Shown piece by piece: positions 23,401 through 34,751 of a DNA stretch of 64,000 nt. The number at the start of each line of letters is the position of its first letter. The first letter of the stretch is position 1. The notes below the pieces were generated by a model. The model ran no database searches. It saw nothing but the letters and a program-made list of their open reading frames with translations, and had not been told where the DNA came from. A program made the position numbers and the translations under genes. The DNA comes from Nymphaea colorata (Eukaryota > Streptophyta > Magnoliopsida > Nymphaeales > Nymphaeaceae). The DNA lies in contig NC_045145.1 of NCBI RefSeq assembly GCF_008831285.2, positions 8,678,802 through 8,742,801 of the forward strand, read 5' to 3'.

Positions 23401-26400
23401 CCAAACAAAAAGAGTAAGAACAGGAAATAAAAGAAATTTTTTTTTTGACACATCTTAAGTTCCTTGGAAGTTTACCCTAAGATACATCCTTCTTAGGGTA
23501 CACTTCCAAGGGCATGCTGTTGTTTCACCAATATTAAAGTGGGACACATGACGGGTAACAGTCTTGCCAATAGTTGGATAGGTAATGTGACATTGCATAA
23601 TAAACCACATTCTTTTGACATAAATAAAATGTATAACGTTGCAAAACATCATCCACACCTTCCTTCAGCTTAATGCTGGTAATCTTGTTAGGGTTCCATA
23701 AGAAACACAAAAAAAGGAAAAAAGGAAAAAGTGTTCTCTATGGATAAAAAAGTCCCTAATATAAGCCAAAGAGTAAAACTTGCAAGTGCATGATTCAAGA
23801 ATTTAATTATTTATCCACAAAGTCCTTAAATAGTTAAACTAATCAAAATAAGAAGGGATACATATGATGATTTCTTAGATTCTTTTTCTACAATACAATT
23901 GTTTAACAAGGTCCTTAAACTAATAAAACAAGAGGAGATACATATATTTCCGATGAAGACTTGATGACTTCGCTAGACTTTTTGGCCGTCCCACTAAGTT
24001 CTTTTATAACTTATGCTGTTGATGGTGGTGCAGCATCTTCACTAAGTTCTTTTTGATGTTGTAGTCGTATAACTTATGCTGTTGATGTTGGTGCAGCTTC
24101 TTCATCACAAGAGTCAAGGTCCATCAAATTTCTAATGTATCATATTGATCTCTATAGTCAAAACAGTACTTATGCAGGTACACCTGGGATGTTGATTGCA
24201 ACTATTGTCCTTTTTTAGGTGAACTCCTATGTCAACATGAACCTATCTTGTCTGCCACTTAGTTGCAACTTAAATGTTTGCTGTCTACCTCGTAGACACT
24301 GATAAGCTGTTCCAGTTATTTTAAATGTTTAATTGACAATATTGACATACAAGGTCACCAGATGTTCTAGCGAATCTAACCATTGTGAAATCTAAGTAAA
24401 AAATTAACAAAAGAATGTTACAAACATGTCTTAGATTTTATGTGAATAGTTGCATGTGCACATATGAACCATGTCATGTGTTACAAACTCTATGCATATG
24501 TGCCATAGTTTGCATATATGTTAGTAACTGTTGCGCACACACACACACATATTGTACATAGGACTCTTTTCTAATTTTGTCTCATTTATTTATTTTCTGT
24601 TTGTTCTTTTTATTTCTGTCGCTTTGCCTTTTTTCGGTGTTCTGTATTTTGTTCAGCTGAAACTGTTCAGCGGCGGAAAACGCTCGAGCCTTCAATGGCT
24701 AGAATTCTAGTTATTGGAGATCCCAATAGCTCTATAGGAAGTCTATTTAAGGGCCATTTTTTGCCCTCCAAAGATGCTTCTTTTGAATTTTCCTTCAAGG
24801 TCTTCTAAGTGTGTGGCCCTTTCCTTCATTAATACTTTTTTGGTTTGAATAGTGTGAGGCTCTATTTTGTTTTTCCTTAAGGCTGTGTACCAAATCAGTT
24901 TGCGTGCTTGTGCTCTGATTTACATTGTATCAGGGCTTGGATTTATGCGATCTAATTGTGTTTATTTTTTCCTGCCTCAAGCGTGGCTTGTTCACCAGCT
25001 GTTGGTGAAATTACTGTGATTTCTCTATCCAACCTTTTGGCATTGATGAAATCATGAAAATAATTTGTTGCTGCATCTTGAGGGACATGCTGAATACTAT
25101 GAATTGGCAAGTGCGATTGACTATCTTCCATGGACAAAAAAGTCTCTTCTATTCCTTTTTCTAACCTTTCTATGAAAAATTATATACAATGAGCTATAAT
25201 CATGGAGTCTTTATTAGAAGCATTGTCACATACATTGCTTTTTTTCTTCAAAAAAAAAAAACTATGTTATAGGAAAAAGAAAAAGTAAGAAAACTGGGAA
25301 AAACACACTTTAAAAAAAAAAAAATTTAACACATTTTTATCATGTTTTTCTTTTCCTTTTTTCAATGTTTCTCTTTTTTGACATTAATATCATCATGGAT
25401 TAAACTTTAAACTTAGACTATACTTTTTGTCATCTTTAAAAAATTATGTTTATCATCTTATCAAGTTATTTCTATGTCTTCTTATTAGTTTCTAATTATT
25501 TTATTTTTACCTAATTTTATTATTCTTTCTTTTCTAGAAATATTGTTGATATTCTCGAGAGAAACAATTTTGCCAAAAAATACCTGAGAAAATCTTTGCC
25601 ATTAAAAAACTCAAGAATGCTATTTATAAAAATGATAGGAACAATTGGTTATGGGGGCCTGTATACCGGACAAAAAGGCTATGCCACATGGGTCCATAGT
25701 ACGGTGACGGGTGTGGGATGTAGCAAATTTCAAAAAAACTTTGGTGTAGATGCGAAATATATATATATATATATATATATACATCAGTCATAACTCATAA
25801 GGGTGGTTCCATCAATATCTTGATAGATTAACAATGACAAACCGAAAGGATTAGTCTTAAAGGGTTGTTCGTTCAACAACTACAAAAAAAACTTCATGTC
25901 TTCGTCATGGTTCCAGCACCCGTACCTGTACCTATGTGACATAGATCTTATGTAGATGAGAATGCTTTAGAGACATGTTTTGGGTCATATGGAAGAACAA
26001 ATCAGACAGACTGGCCGGTAAATTTTTCCATTCTAGCTGCATTCTTTTCAATGTAGCTAGAAATTCTTATTAGAAGAAATTTTGTGCTTGTAGTTGTAAA
26101 TAGCAAATTGGTTGGAAATCTGCCTCCAAGTTTAGAAAGATTGCGAACATCATTTCTTAAGGATGAGAAGAATGGGGTAAAATTTAGGTAGTACAATTTT
26201 TAAATGGAATAGAACTGGTTTATCCATTGTTTTTGATTGGTGGATAGACTATGAAAGGCATTCACTAATTAATTTTATTGCTATTGCATGTGATGAGCCA
26301 ATATTTTGAAGGCAGGTGATGCACTTGGCAGTATGAAGATGTTAAACATTTGAAATGGTTATTTATAGAAATGATAAAAAAGGGCGGCCTTGATAATGTA

Positions 26401-27765
26401 GTGTATTCTGGACCCTATGTCTTGCACATACTTTAAATTTGGCATTGAAGGACATATTTGGTCCACCAAATGAAGAAAAAGATCCTTGAGGGCATGAATT
26501 ATTTTCATGGATTGAATATTTAGAAAGAGGTGCAAAAAATGTCATAAATTTTATTGTTAATCACCAATATAGATTGTATCTTTTTGTAGTTTTTCATCAT
26601 CATGTTGAAAAGGTTTCTATGAGTAACACAAACATCAGTTCATATGGTGACTCACAATGGTTGGAGCTTCTATCATGCTAAAGATGAGACTAAATCTTAA
26701 GCAATTAAGAACATTATTATGGAAAATGGTGAGATAGATTGACATGTATTTTGGAGTTCACTGAGCCAATTTGGTGCATGCTGAGGGAAGTAGATAAGGA
26801 TGGACCTATCCTTCATAAGGTTTATCAGATGTGAGAATGTGATTAAGTAAATTCAACCTATAGTTTTTTAAGCATGAAAAGAAATGTATTGCACTTAATG
26901 ATTTAGAGCTTTTTAATCACATCCATTCAATATTAGTAGAAAGATGAGATAAAAATAAAATAATATTCTCTTGCGCTGCATGGTTTATTTTTTTGAATCC
27001 TTAATATTATAGTAGAAAATAGCAGCAAAGAGCTCCTAGATATATCTTTCCAAATCAAGACCATGAAATATAAAAAAATAGAATTTCATGCATGGAGAGA
27101 CTTTACCGAGATCCTTATATTAGAAAACAAGCCAATAATGAATATTCGAAGTTCAATGCAGGAAGATTTGATTAAAGATGTAGAGTTAGCAAGAGAAGTT
27201 GAAAATCTAAGTCCTTGTCAAGAGAAGTTGAAAATCTAAGTCCTTTTCAAGAGAAGTTGAAAATCTAAGTCATTTTGATTGGTGTTCGACATATGAATCA
27301 CAAATGCTAACACTTCAAAAATTGGCAATGAAATTACTAACTCAGCCTCTTACGTCATCATACCATGAGAGACACTAGAACATATATTCTCATATATATA
27401 ATATTAAAAGGAAAAAAACTCAATAACAAGCATGCAAACGACTTAGTTTATGTGTACTCCAAGTTGCTTCTACCTTCAAGAAAGGAAAAAAGTGTAGCTT
27501 TTGTAGATTATTTATTGGTCCTGTTATTCATTTAAAAGATTATTTTGGTCATGATATTGATTTCAATGAAAGCATTGAAGACAACCAAAATATCAATAAA
27601 GCGTGATGAAGACATGAAGTTTTTCTTGAAGTTGTTGAACCAACAATCCTTAAATCTATTCTTTTTAGTTTGTTGTGATTGTTATTCTACCAAGGTATTT
27701 ATGAAGCAACCTTTTTATGAGTCTAATCTTTGTTGATTTCTAATTGTTATCTGTTCATTGTTATT

Positions 27766-27831
<66 letters not shown>

Positions 27832-29283
27832 CCACACCTGTAGTGAAGTTTTTTTTTTTGAAGTTTGCTGCAGCTTGCACACGTGTCAGCACTTTTACTC
27901 TTCATCCATATGGCATAGCTCTTCAATGCAAACTCAAGCATGATTGAAGCCTCAAATTGACAATTTCCTCCTCAAAATAGCTTCACCTGCCCTCATAAAC
28001 AACTTGTAAGAGTATCCAGGAACCAGACCTTGAGGGGTTTTTAAGCCCTAATTCTAGAGTAAGGGGTTTGGGTCTCTTAAAATATTTGCCTCGTCTGTAT
28101 TGTAAGATATGGATTGTATCGGCCCACATGGATACTATGGTTCCTGAAAAAATTGATGCATATGTTAGGGACTGTTACATTGGAACTATCTTTGGGCCAT
28201 CAACAAATGATGCATATGTTTGGAAATGTTGCATGGGAACTTTCTTTGAGATGCAATATAATGCATATATTAGAAGTTACATTACATAATGTAATGTATT
28301 TTTACATTATGAGCTGTTACGCATGACGCAGGGTCAAACCCACCATACGAAAGGCACTTCCGAAACAGTTTCAGTGGTGCATCATATTAGTTTTTGGATA
28401 GCTATAATATCTACACCAACACATTATATGCAACGTGTCATTTGTAACATAGAGATAGACTAAGATAGAAATTGAGATAAATTTCATATTCTTTTCTTAA
28501 ATAAACTGATTGTGTTTAATGGTAGTTGGCTTGGAAGTTGTTATTATTGCTGATACTGCCTCAAATTTACTGTTCCTTGCTTGTGCTGTAAAAGCTAGTG
28601 TGGTCAAATGTGCTCTTTTTGTACTCTCGCACCAAGACTTGCCAATGCTTTTTGAAGACATGGAATATAGTTTTCCATACACAAACTGCTAAGTGATTTA
28701 CGATATTGAGTTGAAGAGGGGAGCAAATTATTTTCACACGTGCCTGGTGTAAGTTGTTGGTAAAGCTGTCTATAATATGATATTAATCCAAAGTATCAGC
28801 TTTTAACCATGGATATTTCACACCATCTTGATGAATGCAGTAATGAAGTTTGCAGCATTATAAGGAATATATCCTTTTTGTTTTTTTCTTACTGATACTT
28901 GGTGCTATGATTCTGGTATTGCTATTTCCACATTTTGTTCACTTCTTTTCAATGAGCAGCCATTGGCCTACTGATGCACAGCAAACATTCTGAAGATGTG
29001 CTTTTGTGGTCTATCAAACATTTATATCTAACTATTTTTTGCTTTATCCTTCTTTTCATGGATTAATTACTTGTGCTTGTTTCTGTTGCAGCCATTGGCC
29101 TTAGCATGTGGAGCTTGTGGTGCCATAAAAGCAAGTAGCGGTAGAAAAAAGTTCAAAATCTGGACCTGTAAGTTCTGCACCCTGGAAAACAAGATTGAGC
29201 TGGAGAAATGCACTGCTTGCATGCAATGGAGATATTCATATGGACCACCTGTTTCTATTCGTGGACCAAACAATGCAACATGA
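20305..29283 (+). CDS. WSS1: WSS1-like DNA-dependent metalloprotease (WLM domain, two RanBP2-type zinc fingers)
   Basis: Exons are 20305-20474, 20585-20780, 22259-22657, 22730-22843 and 29092-29283. All introns have GT..AG ends and all phases agree, giving 356 codons. Residues 7-122 form the start of the WLM (Wss1-like metalloprotease) domain. The zinc-binding HELCHNVHGPH motif is at residues 99-109 (ligands H99, H103, H109; catalytic E100). Residues 123-255 hold the domain's end, with GTGQGFDAPGRRLGG and LSPIQAAAMAAERRL. Two C-x2-C-x10-C-x2-C RanBP2-type fingers follow: W283/C285/C288/C299/C302 and W317/C319/C322/C333/C336. WSS1/SPRTN-class proteases cut proteins covalently trapped on DNA and act in the nucleus. 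The layout matches plant WSS1A. The ATG at 20305 is used because the family starts immediately before this LGDLxKVWE segment. Intron 4 (6,248 bp) is packed with transposon relics. No strong TATA box was seen. Confidence 0.92.
20585..20780 (+). CDS. WSS1: WSS1 exon 2 (HExxH active site)
   Basis: Begins after CTGCAG, completes the Cys codon, and reads PSNARLLGVNQGGGSQVKLR through DTMLHELCHNVHGPHNASFY. It ends at AAG|GTGAGC in phase 0. This exon carries the whole metal site. Confidence 0.93.
22259..22657 (+). CDS. WSS1: WSS1 exon 3
   Basis: Acceptor TGTTTTAG, phase 0, 133 codons. It starts ECEDLIAKGVTGTGQGFDAP and ends MDMSK before GTAGATG. If intron 3 (72 bp) were retained, translation would stop at 22678-22680 and both zinc fingers would be lost. 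Confidence 0.9.
22730..22843 (+). CDS. WSS1: WSS1 exon 4 (first half of zinc finger 1)
   Basis: Acceptor CTGTCTTAG, 38 codons, ending LWECGTCTLLNQ at CAG|GTATGC. It supplies the Trp and the first two Cys ligands of zinc finger 1. Confidence 0.88.
23462..23511. repeat. strong hairpin (20-bp arms) in WSS1 intron 4
   Basis: The arms CCTTGGAAGTTTACCCTAAG and CTTAGGGTACACTTCCAAGG pair with one mismatch around a 10-nt loop. No element boundaries were found. It could be a MITE core or a small-RNA hairpin. Confidence 0.6.
24660..24936 (+). mobile_element. LTR end with primer-binding site, retrotransposon fragment
   Basis: A TATTTAAG promoter-like word near 24746 is followed by about 180 bp ending CTGATTTACA. 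Directly after it comes TTGTATCAGGGC (24925-24936), which resembles the initiator tRNA-Met primer site TGGTATCAGAGC with two changes. This is the expected arrangement at the inner edge of a 5' LTR. The left boundary was not found and no second LTR is visible. The fragment sits inside WSS1 intron 4. Confidence 0.4.
25756..25782. repeat. (AT)n microsatellite
   Basis: Short perfect AT dinucleotide run in WSS1 intron 4. Confidence 0.85.
26220..27260 (+). pseudogene. decayed hAT transposase (DUF659-type) in WSS1 intron 4
   Basis: Forward translation in shifting frames gives the ordered blocks of plant hAT transposases: DWWIDYERHSLINFIAIA, WTLCLAHTLNLALKDIFG, WIEYLERGAKNVINFIVNHQ and ILEFTEPIWCMLREVDKDGP followed by ILHKVYQM. 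Many stops and frameshifts separate them. The C-terminal dimerisation region was not clearly seen. The element lies in the same direction as the host gene. Confidence 0.7.
27191..27275 (+). repeat. 29-bp tandem repeat, about 3 copies
   Basis: The unit AGAGAAGTTGAAAATCTAAG plus TCCTTTTCA repeats nearly three times inside the decayed hAT transposase. It looks like a local slippage duplication. Confidence 0.8.
27769..27830. repeat. (TA)n microsatellite, 62 bp
   Basis: Perfect TA run in WSS1 intron 4. Open frames through it are artefacts of the repeat. Confidence 0.95.
29092..29283 (+). CDS. WSS1: WSS1 exon 5 (second half of finger 1, finger 2, C-terminus)
   Basis: Acceptor TTCTGTTGCAG, phase 0. 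It starts PLALACGACGAIKASS, giving the last two ligands of finger 1, then IWTCKFCTLENKIELEKC (finger 2). It ends RGPNNAT and TGA at 29281-29283. Confidence 0.92.
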   Translation, partial: PLALACGACGAIKASSGRKKFKIWTCKFCTLENKIELEKCTACMQWRYSYGPPVSIRGPNNAT

Positions 29284-30000
29284 CTCATTAGCAAATCCCA
29301 AGTTTTACAGACATGTCAAGGCGAATATGAAACTATAGAATAGCTATGGTGGTTAATGGTGGTCTTGGTAACTTATTGTATACGAAAAACTGTCCTTTTG
29401 TATATGGAAACTTTCATCTCTTGCACGCATAAGAAACTGTCATTTGCCTCGTGGAATTATTTTGATAAATATTGATGTCTTCCACGTTCTCAGGTTTCCT
29501 AGGGATGAAAATGGTTATTCGGTTGCTGGTCTGATCCATAGGGCAAAAACATCAGATTATGTGGAATAGCAGTGACATATTTGGCTGGACTCTGGAAGTT
29601 TCAGGAGTAAGGCAAGTATAGCAAGCTGAAGCATGAACCCATGTCGTTCTTGAATGTAAACCAGATTCCTTCTTACTTACTATTATGAACCGTTGAAAAT
29701 AACATTCATTGGATTTGACCTATAAAAGGCAGAAAGCCAAAGTCAGATACTTATCTGGACATGCATCTTCTAACTGGAGTTAGGTCTAGTTCAGACAACA
29801 GTGAAAACTAAAAGCAAAATTCCCGTGCCTTTCCCCACAAGGCAAAATAAGAAAGGGCATGTTAGGGGAACGCTATGCTGATTCCAAGTCATTTTCAAAA
29901 CTCCCTGAAATGCCCAGCTTTCGAGCAATAAGTTTCCATACTCATTCCTAATTCATCAGTCTACACACAGGGTCTTCAACATTTTAAACTTTCAAGCATA

Positions 30001-30045
<45 letters not shown>

Positions 30046-30475
30046 ACAACTGCATTTGGTGCAAGCCTTAAACTTTCGCAAGCAGCAAGTCGCACAAGAA
30101 GTGCACGATGAAACCCTGAAAAGAGCACCTCGAACAGAAGTTCTGGATAGTATGGAATCGAAAGAAAGACAGCCAGTTTGGACAAACATGAGATGACCGA
30201 GAACTGTAGCATGCACGATGGAGATTTTAAAAGCCTACATGAGGGAGGGCTAAATACGGTTGGCTGGGAAAATTTTGATGTAGCAAGGTGAAATGAATAG
30301 ATGAACCTCATCTGCCTCATGGGGTGTAGCATAACTGGTCGGGTAAACAGCACGTACAACATGCATCACCAGTTGGCTTCCGGTGGGTGTTACTCCCTTG
30401 GAACCGCAAACAGTAAACCACCACAGTCCTTGTTATACTGTACCTTACCCAAGTTCCTGACGCAGCCTAGGACAC
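29284..30475. other. WSS1 3' flank and intergenic DNA
   Basis: Includes the WSS1 3' UTR, whose end cannot be placed, and a 39-bp (CT)n run at 30003-30041. No further gene was recognised. Confidence 0.5.
30003..30041. repeat. (CT)n microsatellite
   Basis: Perfect CT run. The (RE)n frame on the other strand is an artefact. Confidence 0.95.
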
Positions 30476-30478
30476 TAA

Positions 30479-31822
30479 GGGCCCGTTTGATTGTCGGTTG
30501 AAATTTAATGTGGTAAATTTACCATGGTCAATTTTTTTGGAAAATTTTACAAGATGAAATTTCTTCCTCTTCTAATCTGAAACCATGTTTGATTGTCAGA
30601 CGAAATTTAACATGGTAAATTTAACCCTGTCTGATGCACAGAAAGAATTTAACGTCATAAATTTAACCATGTTTGATGCACATGAAGAATTTAACATGGA
30701 AAGACTTGGAGAACTTCATAAAACAATTGTTTCCCTATGACATGCACCAAGGTTATAGATGTCCAACTATGCAGCAAAGACTTGCATTCAAGAATAAACA
30801 AGAACTAGTGCATTGGTATATGTTGACAAAGCACCACTCTCAAAAACCAACATTTTCTGGCTGCAATTCAAGGGCATAAATATCATGCAATCAAAGCCAA
30901 TTGGCCCAATTCAACAAAAATTGGTAAGTTCTAGCTGAGATAGCAGTAGTCTCAACATCTGCTGAAGAGTACAGATATCAAGCAATGTAAAAAACGTTCA
31001 CGTCCAACACAAAACAAGAATTGGTAATACTTGCTGAGAAACACCCATCTCAATTTTATGAAGGGTTCCATGAATGCCCATCACAAAATGGAATTTTTAT
31101 GTAGATACAGGGCAAACATACTGCAGGTTAGCCCACTAGAGGATCATGACCCTTCACTTGTGCTTTCGGAAGCAGGAACACACTAACAGAACAAAAATCT
31201 CCATTGAAAGCGCACTGACGACGTTTGTTTTAATTCAAGTGCCCAAATGCCCAGATGACCAGATGCCCGAATGCCATGAACAAATGAATAACAACATCCA
31301 AACGCATTTTTTGCAATCTGAAGAGCAAAGCACAATATCAAGGCAAACACGCAAAATCCCCTCCACAAATGCCCAAACCAACGGACGAGCGGAGCGGCGA
31401 CCGTGGCGGTGGCGGATGCTGCCCTGTCTCTGCATCCCTCTTCCCTGCAGGTGAGATGCCAGAGAAGAACAAGTTACGGCAAGAGAGAAAGGGAAGGCAT
31501 CAGAGAGCAAGAGAGAAAGGGAGAAAGAGAACCGGCAGAGGACGGCGACGCCTCTGGTGCGACGGTCACGGCGGCGACGCCTCTAGTGCGACGGTAAGAA
31601 GGTGACAGAGCTGGGGAGCTCGAACGGCAAGTCTAGGCAGGAATGTTGAAACGCGGAGGAGCTGCAGAGGGAGGAAGAGGGGTGAAATGCGACGGTGTCG
31701 AGCGGGTGAAATTTCACCCGCTCCCTTTTACGGGAAACGAGTGAACTTGTTTGATGCGTTTTTAGTAGGGCGGGTGAAATTTCACCCCTCCTCTCATTTT
31801 ATCCAGGCTATCAAACAAGGCC
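30479..31822. mobile_element. PIF/Harbinger (Tourist-like) non-autonomous element, TSD TAA
   Basis: The left end is GGGCCCGTTTGATTG and the right end, reverse complemented, is GGCCTTGTTTGATAG. Both are flanked by TAA (30476-30478 and 31823-31825). A TAA/TWA target triplet with GGGCC..GTTTG ends is characteristic of PIF/Harbinger elements. Inside the left arm GAATTTAAC/ATGTTTGATGCAC-like words repeat, and inside the right arm GGGTGAAATTTCACCC recurs. A GC-rich block at about 31380-31720 differs in composition from the arms and may be acquired DNA. No transposase is present. Confidence 0.75.
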
Positions 31823-31825
31823 TAA

Positions 31826-32679
31826 AGATAGGGGAATAAGGGGAGGGTTTGGGCTTCTTTTTCTAGGCAGTGTACTGTTAACCTCCTGCCTACCCAGGAT
31901 CGATGGGCTTCATCCAGCCAAGTGCACCATTTAAATGCACGTCAAAAGAAAGCTGAAAAGGCCCATGAAAGAAGCTACAGGAGAGATGAAAAGGGAAACC
32001 AGTGGGGATTCTGTGTTCTGGGAATGGTCCAAGCGCCAGTACTGAGGCATTGATGTCACCAGCCATGCTACTAGGGTCTATTGAGTTAGTGCTACGCCAA
32101 CTGTGAATGAAACACTCTAAAAAGAGTCATGGCAAGGGCAATGTGTTGAGAAAGTGGTGCGTTGTGACATGTGATGCATGGCGATAGCTCGGGCAGAGTA
32201 TGTGAACTACCCCAACATCCATAGCGAAGAAACAGATTGTGGCGAAAAGAGAAAGACATGGGCAGGAGAGAAAGAGAGGGAGAGACGAAAGTGCAAGAGA
32301 TTTGGATTGCTTTTCCTTGAGCTGCACGACATACATAACTGACCGTTAGAGGAAAGGGTTCAAACGGTTCATATACTGCATTGTGTTCAATCTTACTAGA
32401 CAGCTAAAATTTAAAATTCATCACAAAAATATAGTTGCAGCATGAGCGTTACTGATGATTATGAAACAACAATAGTTCATGGTCTTTAAGTAATGATTGA
32501 AAATACTTTTAATAACATATTTTAACATCAAGCAATGTCCGGCACATGGCATGCATATCTATATGAAATTCCTGGACTCCTCTAACATAGCACACATCCT
32601 AAATCATGCATCAAGACATGCATGATTAAAAGCCACCTAATGCATTAATGAGGGGATTCCTACTGAAAGGGATCCACCA

Positions 32680-32680
<1 letters not shown>
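31826..32680. other. intergenic region, no supported gene
   Basis: No recognisable coding or RNA feature. It ends at the CT/TA microsatellite at 32681. Confidence 0.5.
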
Positions 32681-32747
<67 letters not shown>

Positions 32748-32748
32748 A
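32681..32748. repeat. (CT)n(AT)n compound microsatellite
   Basis: Twenty bases of CT followed by about 48 bases of AT with one interruption. Confidence 0.95.
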
Positions 32749-32956
32749 AGAAATAAAAAAGAACTTTTTCAAACATTTGTAATTCGTGGTCCAATTGGAC
32801 ATCTCACTTCCAACATAGGACTTGCTAAAAGTAAAAAAAGGGGAAAAGAAGCCAATGGGAAATACTTCAAAAAGTTATGCAGGAGCATCCTATATATCGA
32901 GAAAATGAAGTCTTAGTATCACTGACTCAAACCCATTGTCGAATCCTACTCATCAG

Positions 32957-33390
32957 AATATGAAGGTACATATGGCAGAATGGGCTGATATAGTCTTTCA
33001 CAATAAGGTGATAGATAAAACTGCCATAAAACGGCTTATTAGAAGATTAATAGATCATTTTGGAATAACCTATACATCACACATTCTGGATCAAGTAAAA
33101 CTCTGGTTTTCAGCAAGCCACTGCTACCTCCATTTCATTAGGAATTGATGATCTTTTTACACCTTCTAAGAGATGGTTAGTCCAAGATGCTGAACAACAA
33201 AATTTGATTTTGGAGAAGCACCATCATTATGGGAATGTACATGCGGAAGAAAAATTACATCAATCAATCGAGGTATGGTATGCCACAAGTGAATATTTGA
33301 GACAAGAAATGAAACTTAATTTTAAGATGACTAATCCTTCAAATCCATTCTATATAATATTATATTCTGAAGCTAGGGGAAATGCATTCA
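32957..33390 (+). pseudogene. rpoC2: nuclear copy of plastid rpoC2, 5' end (NUPT)
   Basis: Translation starts at the position equivalent to the plastid gene's start region ([20 protein letters not shown]) and runs through [18 protein letters not shown]. After a 1-base deletion near 33103-33108 the frame shifts. It continues [40 protein letters not shown] and [11 protein letters not shown] to ARGNA. This is the N-terminal part of the plastid RNA polymerase beta'' subunit, decayed by substitutions and the frameshift. The bases just upstream (CATCAGAATATGAAGGTAC) also look like the plastid rpoC1-rpoC2 spacer. The similarity ends near 33385-33390. Confidence 0.88.
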
Positions 33391-33394
33391 CTCC

Positions 33395-33715
33395 AGTATT
33401 ATTCACCAAGAAGTCAGAAATGGATCTTTCTTAGATAGAAAGAGATTGAACATTCATTTGATTTTGATCATTGTGGAGTGAAAGAGACACTAGACTGGAT
33501 TTGCATGGATCTTCCAATAAGGTCCATAAATGACTTATTTTGGGTAAGAAATGAACATTACCATGTGCATATTCAGGTGCAGGGTACACACAGGTGCTCC
33601 AATGCATTTCTCTCTTTGAGTCAGAATAAATATATTTTCGAACCCTCTCTTTAAAATGAGAAGCGGATGTTCCAGCACAAATCTCTGCAATCACTTGTTC
33701 TAATCCATGTATTCA
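33395..33715 (-). pseudogene. rpoC2: nuclear copy of plastid rpoC2, internal piece, inverted (NUPT)
   Basis: The minus strand encodes [20 protein letters not shown], then [20 protein letters not shown] and [17 protein letters not shown], ending near QMNVQSLSI, a stop and [11 protein letters not shown]. This is a middle segment of rpoC2, far downstream of the part at 32957-33390, and lies on the opposite strand. The two pieces are joined almost directly, so the transferred plastid DNA was rearranged. At least one in-frame stop marks it as non-functional. Confidence 0.85.
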
Positions 33716-33795
33716 ACATTTTGAACCAAAATAAAACTTTTTCCTGACAATCAATAGTCACATATAGGTCTACATAGTAGAGAAAGGCAGGATGT

Positions 33796-33997
33796 CCATG
33801 ACATGTGTGTATGTGGGATGAACCAAATTCTCATTAAATTTGCTTTTTTCACTAGATGGAGCTCGTGTGTGTGTGTGTGTGTGTGTATACACACACACAC
33901 ACATGTACAAAGAGCAAGATATCGATGACGTGTGTGGGATGAACCAAATTCTCATTGAATTTCATTTTTCCATTAAGAGTTTTTGTGTGTGTGTGTG
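33796..33997. repeat. tandem duplication with (TG)n/(AC)n runs
   Basis: A ~110-bp unit (GTGTGGGATGAACCAAATTC, then TCATTRAATTT) occurs twice, each copy followed by a TG run (33868-33886 and 33985-33998). The first is followed by a mirror AC run. Confidence 0.7.
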
Positions 33998-34205
33998 TGT
34001 AGGGGAGAATAATTAAATGATGACTTTGGCTATCCAAAGTCATCCAGCTTACTCAAGAGGCCCGTCCAATCAATCTTGATGGACATTATGAGATAAAAAA
34101 AGAGAAAAAGATGATAGATTTTTATCATATAATATTAGTTCATACATTTTCTCTTATCTTTTCTCTCGACCATCCATAACGATGGATTGGACAACCTGCA
34201 GTTTG

Positions 34206-34287
<82 letters not shown>
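34206..34287. repeat. (CT)n(TA)n compound microsatellite
   Basis: CT run followed by a long TA run. Confidence 0.95.
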
Positions 34288-34289
<2 letters not shown>

Positions 34290-34626
34290 TAGAAACCAGA
34301 CACTTATATTAGCGACAAAAACCAGACCCTTTAATTTCTTTTTTAACATATTTATAAAACCTATTTTGATATAAAACATGCTTGAATCAAGTTATGAAAA
34401 TGTAGATTTTTCTATTATTAATATGTTGATGCTATAGGAGCCATTCATTTTTGCTTATTATAACAAATATTAAAACTTAATATAGATTTTGCATCAATTT
34501 ATCCTTAAGATTATATTCGCAAGGTTAGATTTCCACAAAAAAACCTCAAATATCATATTTAAAGGGCATGGTTTTTGTCCTTGTTCTATCGGTATGGTTT
34601 TTACAACACTCACACTCTCTCTCTTT

Positions 34627-34751
<125 letters not shown>

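Noticed and set aside
27191-27275. CRISPR-like array
   Set aside because: Fewer than three head-to-tail 29-bp units without spacers, in plant nuclear DNA; a simple tandem duplication.
32957-33715. Functional nuclear rpoC2
   Set aside because: A frameshift, stop codon and inverted partial pieces show a decayed plastid-DNA insertion.
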